Shown piece by piece: positions 1-6,120 of a stretch of 6,120 nt of DNA. Position 1 is the first letter of the stretch. Every line of letters begins with the position of its first letter. Location of the stretch: contig CAMAHO010000133.1 in assembly GCA_945834545.1 (NCBI GenBank), forward strand, positions 1 to 6,120. The letters run 5' to 3'. The stretch comes from an uncultured Lachnospiraceae bacterium. Lineage in GTDB: Bacteria; Bacillota; Clostridia; Lachnospirales; Lachnospiraceae. The notes under the pieces are model-generated. The model saw only the letters and a list, made by a program, of their open reading frames with translations, was not told where the DNA came from and made no database searches. The position numbers were made by a program, and so were the translations under genes.

Positions 1-77
1 TCTTCGCTAATCGATTGAAAAGATAACTATGGAGGGATTTTGTTTTCTCTTTCACTCTATATAGCAGGAGAGCCACC

Positions 78-111
78 GGGGACACTAAAAAAGCCGGAAA
101 TTACCGTCCCC
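78..111 (-). repeat. 34-bp GGGGAC...GTCCCC palindromic repeat, copy 1 (inverted relative to copy 2)
   Basis: The segment begins GGGGAC and ends GTCCCC. Its reverse complement matches the segment at 2614-2647 over 34 aligned bases with no gaps and 6 mismatches. Five mismatches are clustered in the middle (positions 12-16 of the element) and one lies near the end. The ends and the GGCTTTTTTA block are identical in both copies. The six-base terminal arms are perfectly complementary, so either strand can form a hairpin, but the inner stem is weaker than in copy 2 and no T-tract follows on either strand. It is therefore unlikely to terminate transcription. It resembles short dispersed REP or MITE-like palindromes, but that class is inferred. 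Confidence 0.75.
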
Positions 112-134
112 AGGACCACCCCTATCCCTTATTC

Positions 135-171
135 TTTAAGATGTGTTTAAGATTCTTAAGAAGTCTTTAAA
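135..171 (+). promoter_or_regulatory. Phased TTTAAG direct repeats, candidate regulator binding site
   Basis: TTTAAG occurs at 135-140 and 146-151, CTTAAG at 155-160 and TTTAAA at 166-171. The start-to-start spacings are 11, 9 and 11 bases, and the -35 TTGAAG follows 10 bases later. The copies therefore lie on roughly one face of the helix directly upstream of the promoter. Tandem direct repeats with this spacing are typical of OmpR/PhoB-family response regulators, and their position just upstream of -35 would suit an activator. A perfect 10-bp palindrome (TTCTTAAGAA, 153-162) lies inside, so a dimeric repressor is an alternative. No regulator gene is in the window. AT-rich upstream DNA can also act as an UP element. 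Confidence 0.45.
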
Positions 172-175
172 TAGC

Positions 176-203
176 TTGAAGATAGTAGCCGTAGAATTAT
201 AAT
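176..203 (+). promoter_or_regulatory. Sigma-A promoter of the solute-binding lipoprotein gene
   Basis: The -35 element is TTGAAG (176-181, four of six consensus bases). It is followed by a 16-base spacer and a perfect -10 TATAAT (198-203). Transcription would start near 210, leaving a short leader of about 28 bases before the ATG at 238. The promoter also decides the start codon, because the in-frame ATGs at 202 and 205 fall in or right at the -10 box and would not be in the mRNA. Confidence 0.75.
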
Positions 204-225
204 GATGTTAAGAAATGAACTTTGT

Positions 226-232
226 AGGGAGG
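226..232 (+). promoter_or_regulatory. Ribosome binding site that fixes the lipoprotein start at 238
   Basis: AGGGAGG lies five bases upstream of the ATG at 238, which is a normal Shine-Dalgarno distance. The earlier in-frame ATGs at 202 and 205 have no such sequence at a suitable distance. Confidence 0.75.
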
Positions 233-237
233 TCATT

Positions 238-2589
238 ATGAGGAAGTGGATACTATGGGTGGTACTTGCGGTGTGCTGTCTGACAGGCTGCGGTAGGAAG
301 CAGCCGGAGGTAGTGGGGAGCGCAGAGAGTAGTGAGGAGCCCAAGAAGGATTATGTGGCAGAATATCAGGCTCAGACTGCGGTGGACCCGTTTGCTGTCA
401 AGTGGTGTGTTCAGGATACGGAGAATTCGGAGGTCTTTTACAGACAGGAGACCTATCGTGCCCCGTTGTTTGAAAACAAGGCCAAGACAGGAGAAGGGTA
501 CACCACCTGGAGAATTGACGGGTACGGATGCTGTGATGCGTATTTTCACGGGTACTCGGAAAGCTATGAGTATAAGACAACCAGATATTTTGTGGATAAA
601 CTCAATCTGGAAACCCTGGAGGTGGAAACCTATGAGTATCTGCCGGTGGAGAATAACAGCCCCTGTTATCTGACCTATACGGGAGAGAAGCTGTATGGTA
701 TTTTTGAAGGCTTTGACGAGGACGGTTTTGTGAATCGAGTGACCTTAACTGAATTGCTGCCGGATGGTTCTTACGGGGAGAGCATAGAGATTGGGGATTT
801 TGCTATCGAAAAGGGGTTAACACCTAAGGAAGACCATTTTTTGTTCCAGTTTGACCTTCATTACTGCAGGTCGAAGAAGGTCATTTATTTTATTCCCTTT
901 GACAAAACCGGGTTCTACGTGTTAGGGGAGGATGGCACCCTGCAGTATGAATTTAGCGGTTTTGGAGCAGAGGGGGACTCGGAATTTTCCTTCTATGCTA
1001 TCACGGACAATGGGGATGCCATTTTCTTAGCCTATGACAAAACGAGCCGGGAGAGCAGTTTTTTCATCTATGAAAATCAATCTGTCAAGAAGCTGCATAC
1101 AGAACAGGGGCAGATTGACTTTGTGGTACAGGATTTCGCCAGCGTGGACGCCTTTGGAAATGTGGTGTATCTGGAAAAGCGCAACAATATTGTGCGTTGG
1201 AACTTGGAAACAGGAAAGAGGGAAAGACTGTACTGCGGGACAAAATCTATGGATGATTTGCAGTTTATGGCCTGCACGAAGGAGGGCAAAATTCTCTTAG
1301 TTTCGGATGATATAGAAGGGATGAGTCTTAGCCTGTACAGTGCCTCAGGACCGGCACAGACAGTTGAGCTTAAGCTGGAAACTGCCAGCGGTTTTTACTC
1401 CTACGATTTAAAAACCAAGATAGAAACCTTTGAAAAAACACATCCGGGAGTGACGATAAAGCTGGGAAAAGCACTGGATAACTTCAATGACCGTGATATT
1501 CACTTGAATCAGATTTATCAGGATATCATAGACGATAAAGGACCGGATTTGATTTTGATGGAAACCCAGGATATGCAGCGCTTTGTGGAGAATGGAGCTC
1601 TGATGGATATGAGTGGGGTGATTGATGAAAAGGCGGAATGCATTTTGCCGGGTTTGATGAAAAACGGACAAGTGGACGGCAAGCAGTATCTCTTCCCCCA
1701 AAATGCCTACATCTCCACTGCATTGGTGAACAAAAGTGTCTGGGATAAACCTACCTGGACTGTGGAGGAGGCTTTGGACACCCTGGAGCAGTTTGAGAAG
1801 GAGCACCCTAAGGAGTGCCATCTGTATAGCGGATCTTCCGGATATAGCACCGGTTTAGCTGCCTTAGATTATTTCATCAGCGACTTGGAACACGGTCCCT
1901 TTGTAGATATGGCAAGCAGAACCTGTAGCTTTGATGGGGAGTTATTCCGGCGAGTGTTGGAGCTGTGTAAGAAATATGACGAAAGAACAACGGGGGAATC
2001 TTCAAATTACGTCAATCAGAATGCACAGATAACTCAATTTAAAGAGGGAAACACTCTCTTTACCATCCCGTTTAGCCAGGATTTCGGAGCCTTCAGTAGT
2101 TATCAGGCCAGACTGGAGGACGACTGTAACTGGGTAGGCTATCCTACGGATTCTGCCAGCGGTAATACCATCAGAGGTGGTATGTGTATTGCAGTGAGCA
2201 GCAAGACGCAGCATCGGGAAATCATCGAAGAAATGCTTCGCTGCTTCTATTCCTTTGACTATCTGATGGAATTTGCCGGTTGGCAAACTCCAATCAGGAC
2301 AGACATACTGGAGAAGAATGTCATTGAAGATTGCAATTGGAGCAGTGAAATTCAGGTAAGAACCGGCAGGCGTACCTATGTACCGATTTCCGGAAAGAAG
2401 AAGGACGGCACCAGCTACATAAACGAATATATTCAGTTCCTGCTGTCCTGTAAGTCCACAGACCCCTACTTCGATGCCTTGATTTCTATCATTGAGGAGG
2501 AGGCAGAGCCTTATTTTGAGAATCAAAAGTCCGTTTCGGAGGTACAGAAGCTGATACAAAACAGAGTGATGCTGTATATAAATGAATAA
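238..2589 (+). CDS. Large solute-binding lipoprotein with beta-rich N-terminal half and ABC-type SBP domain
   Basis: This 783-residue lipoprotein is probably anchored on the outer face of the membrane. MRK plus a hydrophobic stretch leads into the lipobox LTGC, giving Cys18 as the lipidation site, followed by a Ser/Glu-rich linker. Residues about 50-375 look beta-rich, with turns such as TDNGD (near 256), DAFGN (near 304) and TKEGK (near 347) spaced 43-48 residues apart, suggesting propeller blades. Residues about 385-770 resemble the extracellular solute-binding protein family 1. They include an ETFEKTHPGVTIKL start near 396, DDKGPDLILM near 432, and a late WVGYP...GGMCIAVSS segment from about 632. 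Ordinary binding proteins of this family have about 400-450 residues, so this one is nearly doubled. No permease or ATPase gene adjoins it and the ligand is unknown; sugar or oligosaccharide is a guess from the family. It could also be a sensor partner. Start 238 is chosen for its ribosome binding site, signal peptide and promoter position. Confidence 0.88.
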   Translation: MRKWILWVVLAVCCLTGCGRKQPEVVGSAESSEEPKKDYVAEYQAQTAVDPFAVKWCVQDTENSEVFYRQETYRAPLFENKAKTGEGYTTWRIDGYGCCDAYFHGYSESYEYKTTRYFVDKLNLETLEVETYEYLPVENNSPCYLTYTGEKLYGIFEGFDEDGFVNRVTLTELLPDGSYGESIEIGDFAIEKGLTPKEDHFLFQFDLHYCRSKKVIYFIPFDKTGFYVLGEDGTLQYEFSGFGAEGDSEFSFYAITDNGDAIFLAYDKTSRESSFFIYENQSVKKLHTEQGQIDFVVQDFASVDAFGNVVYLEKRNNIVRWNLETGKRERLYCGTKSMDDLQFMACTKEGKILLVSDDIEGMSLSLYSASGPAQTVELKLETASGFYSYDLKTKIETFEKTHPGVTIKLGKALDNFNDRDIHLNQIYQDIIDDKGPDLILMETQDMQRFVENGALMDMSGVIDEKAECILPGLMKNGQVDGKQYLFPQNAYISTALVNKSVWDKPTWTVEEALDTLEQFEKEHPKECHLYSGSSGYSTGLAALDYFISDLEHGPFVDMASRTCSFDGELFRRVLELCKKYDERTTGESSNYVNQNAQITQFKEGNTLFTIPFSQDFGAFSSYQARLEDDCNWVGYPTDSASGNTIRGGMCIAVSSKTQHREIIEEMLRCFYSFDYLMEFAGWQTPIRTDILEKNVIEDCNWSSEIQVRTGRRTYVPISGKKKDGTSYINEYIQFLLSCKSTDPYFDALISIIEEEAEPYFENQKSVSEVQKLIQNRVMLYINE

Positions 2590-2607
2590 TGAATGTGACT
2601 GGGGTGT

Positions 2608-2660
2608 GCCGATGGGGACGGTAAAAAGTGGCTTTTTTATTGTCCCCACCGGTCTTTTTT
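2608..2660 (+). terminator. Rho-independent terminator of the lipoprotein gene
   Basis: Bases 2608-2628 pair with 2633-2653 in a 21-position stem with a single A/C mismatch (2612 with 2649) and a few G-U wobbles, closed by a four-base loop (2629-2632). Six T residues follow at 2655-2660. The hairpin begins 18 bases after the stop codon. Its core is copy 2 of the 34-bp repeat, so the repeat appears to serve as the terminator. Confidence 0.85.
2614..2647 (+). repeat. 34-bp GGGGAC...GTCCCC palindromic repeat, copy 2
   Basis: This copy is identical at 28 of 34 positions to the reverse complement of 78-111. It shares the GGGGACGGTAA start, the GGCTTTTTTA block and the GTCCCC end. It folds better than copy 1, because A2623-A2627 pairs with T2634-T2638 to extend the stem inward. 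The two copies face each other around the lipoprotein gene. Confidence 0.75.
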
Positions 2661-2707
2661 ATGGGGTTTTATGGAGCAGTATAGCTATGGCTGAATTTAA
2701 GATTCTA

Positions 2708-2716
2708 TGTTATACT
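2708..2716 (+). promoter_or_regulatory. Candidate extended -10 promoter for the DUF1292-tatD unit
   Basis: TGTTATACT fits the TGN-TATACT extended -10 pattern, which can work with a poor -35, and no good -35 is visible at 16-18 bases upstream. It lies after the terminator at 2608-2660, where a new promoter is needed. Transcription would start near 2723 and leave a leader of about 80 bases. TTTAAGATTCT at 2696-2706, just upstream, is an exact copy of 146-156 in the lipoprotein promoter region. I saw no riboswitch-like structure in the leader. Confidence 0.4.
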
Positions 2717-2802
2717 TGGAACAAGTACCACAAAGGACATCTTTTATGACAGAATGTGTGTCAATAGTATGGTGCCCAAAGAACATCTGAAGGAGATATG
2801 GC

Positions 2803-3045
2803 ATGGACGAATACGAAATTATCAAAATAGAGTTACGAGACGGCAGCCAAGGAGAGTTTGCCATCGTAGACCGCTTTGAATACAAAGAGAAAAACTATGT
2901 GGTGGTGGCACAGGTCAAGGGGGATGAGATTGACCCTGAGGGCAGATATATTTATCTTGCACAGGAAAGCGAAGATGAGATCACTGTGACAGAGCTGACT
3001 GCCGACATTTACGAAAAAGTGGCAGAATACTATATGTCCATGTAA
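2803..3045 (+). CDS. DUF1292 family small protein (YrzB-like)
   Basis: This is an 80-residue acidic cytoplasmic protein without a signal peptide or membrane segment. The pattern of an acidic N-terminus, FAIVDRFEYKEKNYVVVAQV, an acidic linker, YIYLAQ, and a C-terminal EKVAEYY matches DUF1292 proteins such as Bacillus YrzB in both order and length. The biochemical role of the family is not known. In Bacillus the family member sits in a cluster with ireB-like and ruvX genes; neither is present in this window, and the downstream partner here is tatD. AGGAG at 2791-2795 lies seven bases before the ATG at 2803. An ATG at 2798 is out of frame. The stop codon overlaps the tatD ribosome binding site, so the two genes are very probably co-transcribed. 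Confidence 0.85.
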   Translation: MDEYEIIKIELRDGSQGEFAIVDRFEYKEKNYVVVAQVKGDEIDPEGRYIYLAQESEDEITVTELTADIYEKVAEYYMSM

Positions 3046-3049
3046 GAGG
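3045..3049 (+). promoter_or_regulatory. tatD ribosome binding site overlapping the DUF1292 stop codon
   Basis: AGAGG begins in the last base of the upstream TAA (3043-3045) and lies five bases before the ATG at 3055. It overlaps the in-frame GTG at 3049, which therefore cannot be a sensible start. The arrangement favours translational coupling between the two genes. Confidence 0.65.
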
Positions 3050-3054
3050 TGCCT

Positions 3055-3867
3055 ATGAGACTATTTGAAACCCATGCACATTATGATGATGAGGCCTTTG
3101 GGGAGGACAGAGACCAGGTCTTAGAACGCGTTTATCACAGCGGAGTACAAAGAATTGTCAACCAGGGGGCCAGCCTTAGAGGGTGTCGGGATACCCTGAA
3201 GCTCATGGAGCAATATCCCTTTCTCTATGGCGCCATTGGAGTTCATCCTGAGGAATGTGGTGACATGACTATGGAGGACTTGGCTTGGATTGAGGAAACA
3301 TGCAAAAATGACAAGTGTGTCGCTATTGGAGAGATCGGTCTTGATTACTACTGGCCGGAGCCGGACAGGGAAATCCAGAAGAAATGGTTTGCTGAGCAGC
3401 TGGAGTTAGCCCGGAAAGAGAAGCTACCTGTGGTTATCCACTCCAGAGATGCAGCTGCGGACACTATGGAAATACTGAAGGCCCATAAAGCAGAGGAAAT
3501 AGGAGGAGTCATTCACTGTTTTTCCTACAGCAAGGAGCTGGCAAGAGAGTATGTGAAGATGGGCTTTTTCATCGGAGTCGGCGGAGTGGTAACCTTCAAG
3601 AACGGAGTGAAGTTAAAGGAAGTGGTGCAGGAGATTCCCCTGGAGCACATAGTGCTGGAGACCGATTCTCCCTATCTGGCTCCGGTGCCCAACAGAGGGA
3701 AACGCAATGACTCCGGCAACCTGCTCTATGTAGCCCGGGAAATCGCGAGCATCAAGGGACTATCACCGGAGGAGGTCTGTGAAACGACCTGGGAAAACGC
3801 CTGCAGGTTGTATCGACTTCCCATTGCAGACGACAAGGAAGGAATCCTTGAAGCATACGATTCTTAA
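3055..3867 (+). CDS. tatD: TatD family metal-dependent hydrolase (DNase)
   Basis: This 270-residue cytoplasmic protein has the normal length for the family. TatD enzymes are two-metal TIM-barrel phosphodiesterases of the amidohydrolase superfamily; characterised members are 3'-5' exonucleases acting on DNA or RNA in repair and turnover. All expected metal and catalytic residues are present: H7 and H9 in THAH, E93 in GEIGLDYY, H129 in VIHSRD, H154 in VIHCFS, and D204 in LETDSPYLAP. The later NRGKRND motif also fits. The ATG at 3055 is preferred over the GTG at 3049 because it gives the family's MRLFETHAHYDD start and correct ribosome binding site spacing. It follows the DUF1292 gene by nine bases and was probably made from the same mRNA. 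Which family member this is (TatD or YcfH-like) cannot be settled here, so the symbol is used broadly. Confidence 0.93.
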   Translation: MRLFETHAHYDDEAFGEDRDQVLERVYHSGVQRIVNQGASLRGCRDTLKLMEQYPFLYGAIGVHPEECGDMTMEDLAWIEETCKNDKCVAIGEIGLDYYWPEPDREIQKKWFAEQLELARKEKLPVVIHSRDAAADTMEILKAHKAEEIGGVIHCFSYSKELAREYVKMGFFIGVGGVVTFKNGVKLKEVVQEIPLEHIVLETDSPYLAPVPNRGKRNDSGNLLYVAREIASIKGLSPEEVCETTWENACRLYRLPIADDKEGILEAYDS

Positions 3868-3890
3868 TTTCCCATATAGCACTACTTTCA

Positions 3891-3896
3891 TATAAG
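3891..3896 (+). promoter_or_regulatory. Weak candidate -10 box in the tatD-bglX gap
   Basis: TATAAG lies in the 64-bp gap between tatD and bglX. The hexamer 17 bases upstream (TTTCCC, 3868-3873) is a poor -35. No hairpin with a T-tract is present in the gap. Either a weak internal promoter or read-through from the DUF1292-tatD unit could express bglX. Confidence 0.2.
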
Positions 3897-3931
3897 GGTA
3901 AAACAAAAACACAAGAAACAGGAGGAAACAC

Positions 3932-6120
3932 ATGGAACTACAGAAACTACGAGAGCTTATGGAAGATTTGTCCTTCGAGGAAAAGGTTGGACAGCTGACT
4001 CAGGTGGCAGGTAACCTTTATGGTCAGGATGCTATCGTCACAGGACTATTGGATTATTTTAAAATCAGTGACGAGGCATTGGACCTGGCAGGCTCTGTTC
4101 TTAGCATCCACGGGGCAGAGGCATTAAAGAAGCTTCAAAAGGAGAATATGGAGAAGCAGCCCCATCACATCCCCCAGATATTCATGTATGACATTATCAA
4201 TGGTTTTGAGACCATCTATCCGGTTCCCCTGGGACAAGGGGCAACCTTTGACCCTGAGCTTGTGAAAAAATGTGCACATATGGCAGGGGTGGAAGGTGCT
4301 GCTGCGGGCTTGCACGTCACCTTCTCTCCCATGGTGGATCTGGTAAGAGATGCCAGATGGGGCAGGGTCATGGAGTCCACCGGTGAGGACCCTTATCTAA
4401 ACAGTAAATTAGGTGTGGCCATGGTGGAGGGTTACCAAGGCCGGAACATTCAGGAAAAAGGAAACCTGGCTGCCTGCGTGAAGCATTTTGCAGCTTACGG
4501 AGGAGCCGAGGCAGGAAGAGATTATGATAACGTGGAGCTGTCGGAGCGCACACTGAGAGAGGACTACCTGCCGGCCTATGAGGCCTGCATCAAGGCCGGA
4601 GCAAAGCTTGTGATGACCTCCTTTAACACCTTAAACCGTGTTCCTTCCTCCGGCAATAAGTGGCTCATGCGAAAGGTGCTTCGGGAAGAGATGGGCTTTG
4701 ACGGCGTTCTGATTTCGGACTACGGTGCCATCAAGGAAATGATAAATCACGGGTATTCCAAGGACGAGAAGCAGGCAGGTGAGCAAGCCATGAAAGCCGG
4801 TGTGGATATCGAGATGATGTCCAGCGCCTATGTTCGTTATCTGAAGGAATTGGTTGAAGAGGGAAAAGTAGACCAAAGCCTGATAGATGAATGTGTATGG
4901 CGTGTGCTGGTGTTAAAGAATGAGCTGGGCCTATTCGAAAACCCTTACAAGGACGCCAGTGAGGAGGACGAGCAAAGACTTTTGCTATGTGAGGAGCACA
5001 GAGCTCTTGCCAGGGAGGCCGCTGCAAAATCTCTGGTGGTATTGAAGAATGAGGGGGTACTTCCCCTTTCAAAAGAAAAAAGTACTAAATACGCTTTCGT
5101 AGGTCCTTATGCTGTGGAGAAGGAAATCTACGGTTCCTGGTCCTTCCCTTCGGATAAGGAGAAGGTCATTAGCATCAAAGAGGGTGTAGAAAACGCAAAG
5201 CCTCAAGCCAAGTGTGAATTTGCTCCCGGCTGTTACCTGTTTGATGAAACCTTCCGTCTAAAGAGTGGCGTTATGTATGAAGTGGACTCTTCCAAGAAGG
5301 AGGAGATGCTTAAAGAGGCAATCCGGGCAGCACAGAACGCAGAGACAGTGGTAGTTTGTGTGGGAGAGCATTCCCAGCAGACCGGTGAGGCGGCGGCAAG
5401 AACCGTTCTGCAGATTTCCGGAGATCAGATGGAGTTGCTTCGAAAAGTCAGGGAAGTGAACGATAATGTGGTGACCCTTGTATTTTCCGGAAGAATGTTG
5501 GAGCTGGAGGAGATTTCCAAGCTTTCCAAGGCGGTTGTTTATGCCTGGTTCCCAGGTACCGAAGGAGGAAATGCCATTGCGGATGTTTTATTTGGCGAAA
5601 AGGAGCCGGAGGGCAGACTTCCCATGAGCTGCTCCTACAGAGCTACTCAGCTGCCCAACTACTACAACCGCTTTATCACCGGCAGACCTAATGACGGAAC
5701 CTTAAATCAGGGCTTTGTCATGGGCTACATCGATCAGGTGGACAAGGTACTGTATCCCTTTGGATACGGGCTTAGCTACACCACCTTTGAATATAGCCCT
5801 GTGACTCTGGACAAGACAAAGATGAGTAAGAATGACACCATCACTGCAAGTGTCACTCTGACCAATACCGGAGATAGAATCGGCACGGAAACTGTTCAGC
5901 TTTACATCCAGGATTTGTTTGGCAATGTAGTCCGTCCAAGAAGGATGTTAAAAGGCTTTGAGAAGGTTACTTTGAGCCCCGGTGAAAGCAGGGTAGTGTC
6001 CTTCCAAATCACGGAGGAGATGCTCCGCTTCTGGAACATTGACATGGAATACGCCAGCGAAGAAGGGGACTTCAAGGTTTCTATCGGAAGTGACAGCAGC
6101 TGCCAGAATACAGCAGAATT
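3932..6120 (+). CDS. bglX: Glycoside hydrolase family 3 beta-glucosidase, BglX-like (3' end cut by window)
   Basis: The reading frame is open for 729 full codons to the window edge. GH3 enzymes release non-reducing terminal beta-glucosyl or related residues by a retaining mechanism. The order is an N-terminal TIM barrel (about 10-335) with RDARWGR (139-145), KHF (184-186) and the nucleophile Asp263 in LISDYGA. Then comes an alpha/beta sandwich (about 370-600) with the presumed acid/base Glu486 in TGEAAAR and WFPGTEGGNAIADVLFG from 539. The YPFGYGLSYTTF motif at 608 precedes a fibronectin-III-like domain (about 650-720). It resembles Escherichia coli BglX throughout, and the last visible residues align with BglX's final GEFELL, so only a few residues should be missing. 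Unlike BglX it has no signal peptide, so it is probably cytoplasmic and acts on imported oligosaccharides or glucosides. AGGAGG at 3920-3925 lies six bases before the ATG. Asn90 replaces the usual His of DxxHG. The substrate is not proven. Confidence 0.93.
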   Translation, partial: MELQKLRELMEDLSFEEKVGQLTQVAGNLYGQDAIVTGLLDYFKISDEALDLAGSVLSIHGAEALKKLQKENMEKQPHHIPQIFMYDIINGFETIYPVPLGQGATFDPELVKKCAHMAGVEGAAAGLHVTFSPMVDLVRDARWGRVMESTGEDPYLNSKLGVAMVEGYQGRNIQEKGNLAACVKHFAAYGGAEAGRDYDNVELSERTLREDYLPAYEACIKAGAKLVMTSFNTLNRVPSSGNKWLMRKVLREEMGFDGVLISDYGAIKEMINHGYSKDEKQAGEQAMKAGVDIEMMSSAYVRYLKELVEEGKVDQSLIDECVWRVLVLKNELGLFENPYKDASEEDEQRLLLCEEHRALAREAAAKSLVVLKNEGVLPLSKEKSTKYAFVGPYAVEKEIYGSWSFPSDKEKVISIKEGVENAKPQAKCEFAPGCYLFDETFRLKSGVMYEVDSSKKEEMLKEAIRAAQNAETVVVCVGEHSQQTGEAAARTVLQISGDQMELLRKVREVNDNVVTLVFSGRMLELEEISKLSKAVVYAWFPGTEGGNAIADVLFGEKEPEGRLPMSCSYRATQLPNYYNRFITGRPNDGTLNQGFVMGYIDQVDKVLYPFGYGLSYTTFEYSPVTLDKTKMSKNDTITASVTLTNTGDRIGTETVQLYIQDLFGNVVRPRRMLKGFEKVTLSPGESRVVSFQITEEMLRFWNIDMEYASEEGDFKVSIGSDSSCQNTAE

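Noticed and set aside
1..60. Possible 3' end of an upstream gene
   Set aside because: All three forward frames hit a stop within the first 26 bases, so any tail would be under 9 residues and cannot be recognised. The short ATG frame from 30 to 65 (11 codons) has no supporting features.
202..237. ATG at 202 as the lipoprotein start, adding 12 residues
   Set aside because: This ATG overlaps the -10 TATAAT (198-203), so it would not be transcribed, and it lacks a ribosome binding site. Starting at 238 gives a standard lipoprotein signal with MRK followed by a hydrophobic core.
2002..2649. 215-residue open frame on the minus strand
   Set aside because: It is antisense to the 3' end of the lipoprotein gene and crosses its terminator. 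Its composition is rich in residues that arise from antisense reading and it shows no recognisable family motifs.
2717..2802. Riboswitch or structured leader before the DUF1292 gene
   Set aside because: The leader of about 80 bases shows no conserved riboswitch core or strong hairpin that I can see, and nothing resembling a terminator/antiterminator pair.
3049..3054. GTG at 3049 as the tatD start
   Set aside because: It lies inside the AAGAGGTG ribosome binding sequence. The ATG at 3055 gives proper spacing and the family-typical N-terminus.
1..6120. CRISPR array, tRNA or rRNA gene, insertion sequence or phage module
   Set aside because: There are no regularly spaced direct repeats with spacers, no cloverleaf-like or conserved rRNA segments, and no transposase, integrase or phage-type protein in any frame. 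The 34-bp repeat pair is the only mobile-like sign.

Overview
The window looks like chromosomal DNA from a low-to-moderate-GC Gram-positive anaerobe, most likely a Lachnospiraceae-type Clostridia. The basis is strong AGGAGG-type ribosome binding sites, a lipoprotein with a Gram-positive-style signal, and the gene types present. The genus cannot be fixed from the sequence. All four protein genes are on the + strand and together fill about 90% of the window.

Layout. Positions 1-237 hold no supported gene. They contain one copy of a 34-bp GGGGAC...GTCCCC repeat, a ladder of TTTAAG-like direct repeats spaced about one helical turn apart, and a good sigma-A promoter. From 238 to 2589 lies a 783-residue lipoprotein. 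It has a beta-rich, propeller-like N-terminal half and a C-terminal ABC-type solute-binding domain. It ends at a very strong hairpin terminator (2608-2660) built from a second, inverted copy of the 34-bp repeat. Positions 2661-2802 carry a possible extended -10 promoter. Next come a small DUF1292 protein (2803-3045) and a complete TatD-family metal-dependent hydrolase (3055-3867), which are tightly coupled. After a 64-bp gap comes a BglX-like glycoside hydrolase family 3 beta-glucosidase (3932 to the window end). It appears to lack only the last few residues and has no signal peptide.

How the genes fit together. The lipoprotein is a separate transcription unit with its own promoter and terminator, and no ABC permease or ATPase gene is visible beside it. 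DUF1292 and tatD form a small housekeeping-type operon, and bglX may be read through from it, because no terminator is visible between them. A link between the surface solute-binding protein and the cytoplasmic beta-glucosidase (import and cleavage of a glucoside) is possible but rests only on proximity.

I did not find an evident new multi-gene system. The points most worth following are the inverted repeat pair around the lipoprotein gene, the phased repeats in its promoter, the two-part architecture of the lipoprotein, and a few active-site deviations in the GH3 enzyme.
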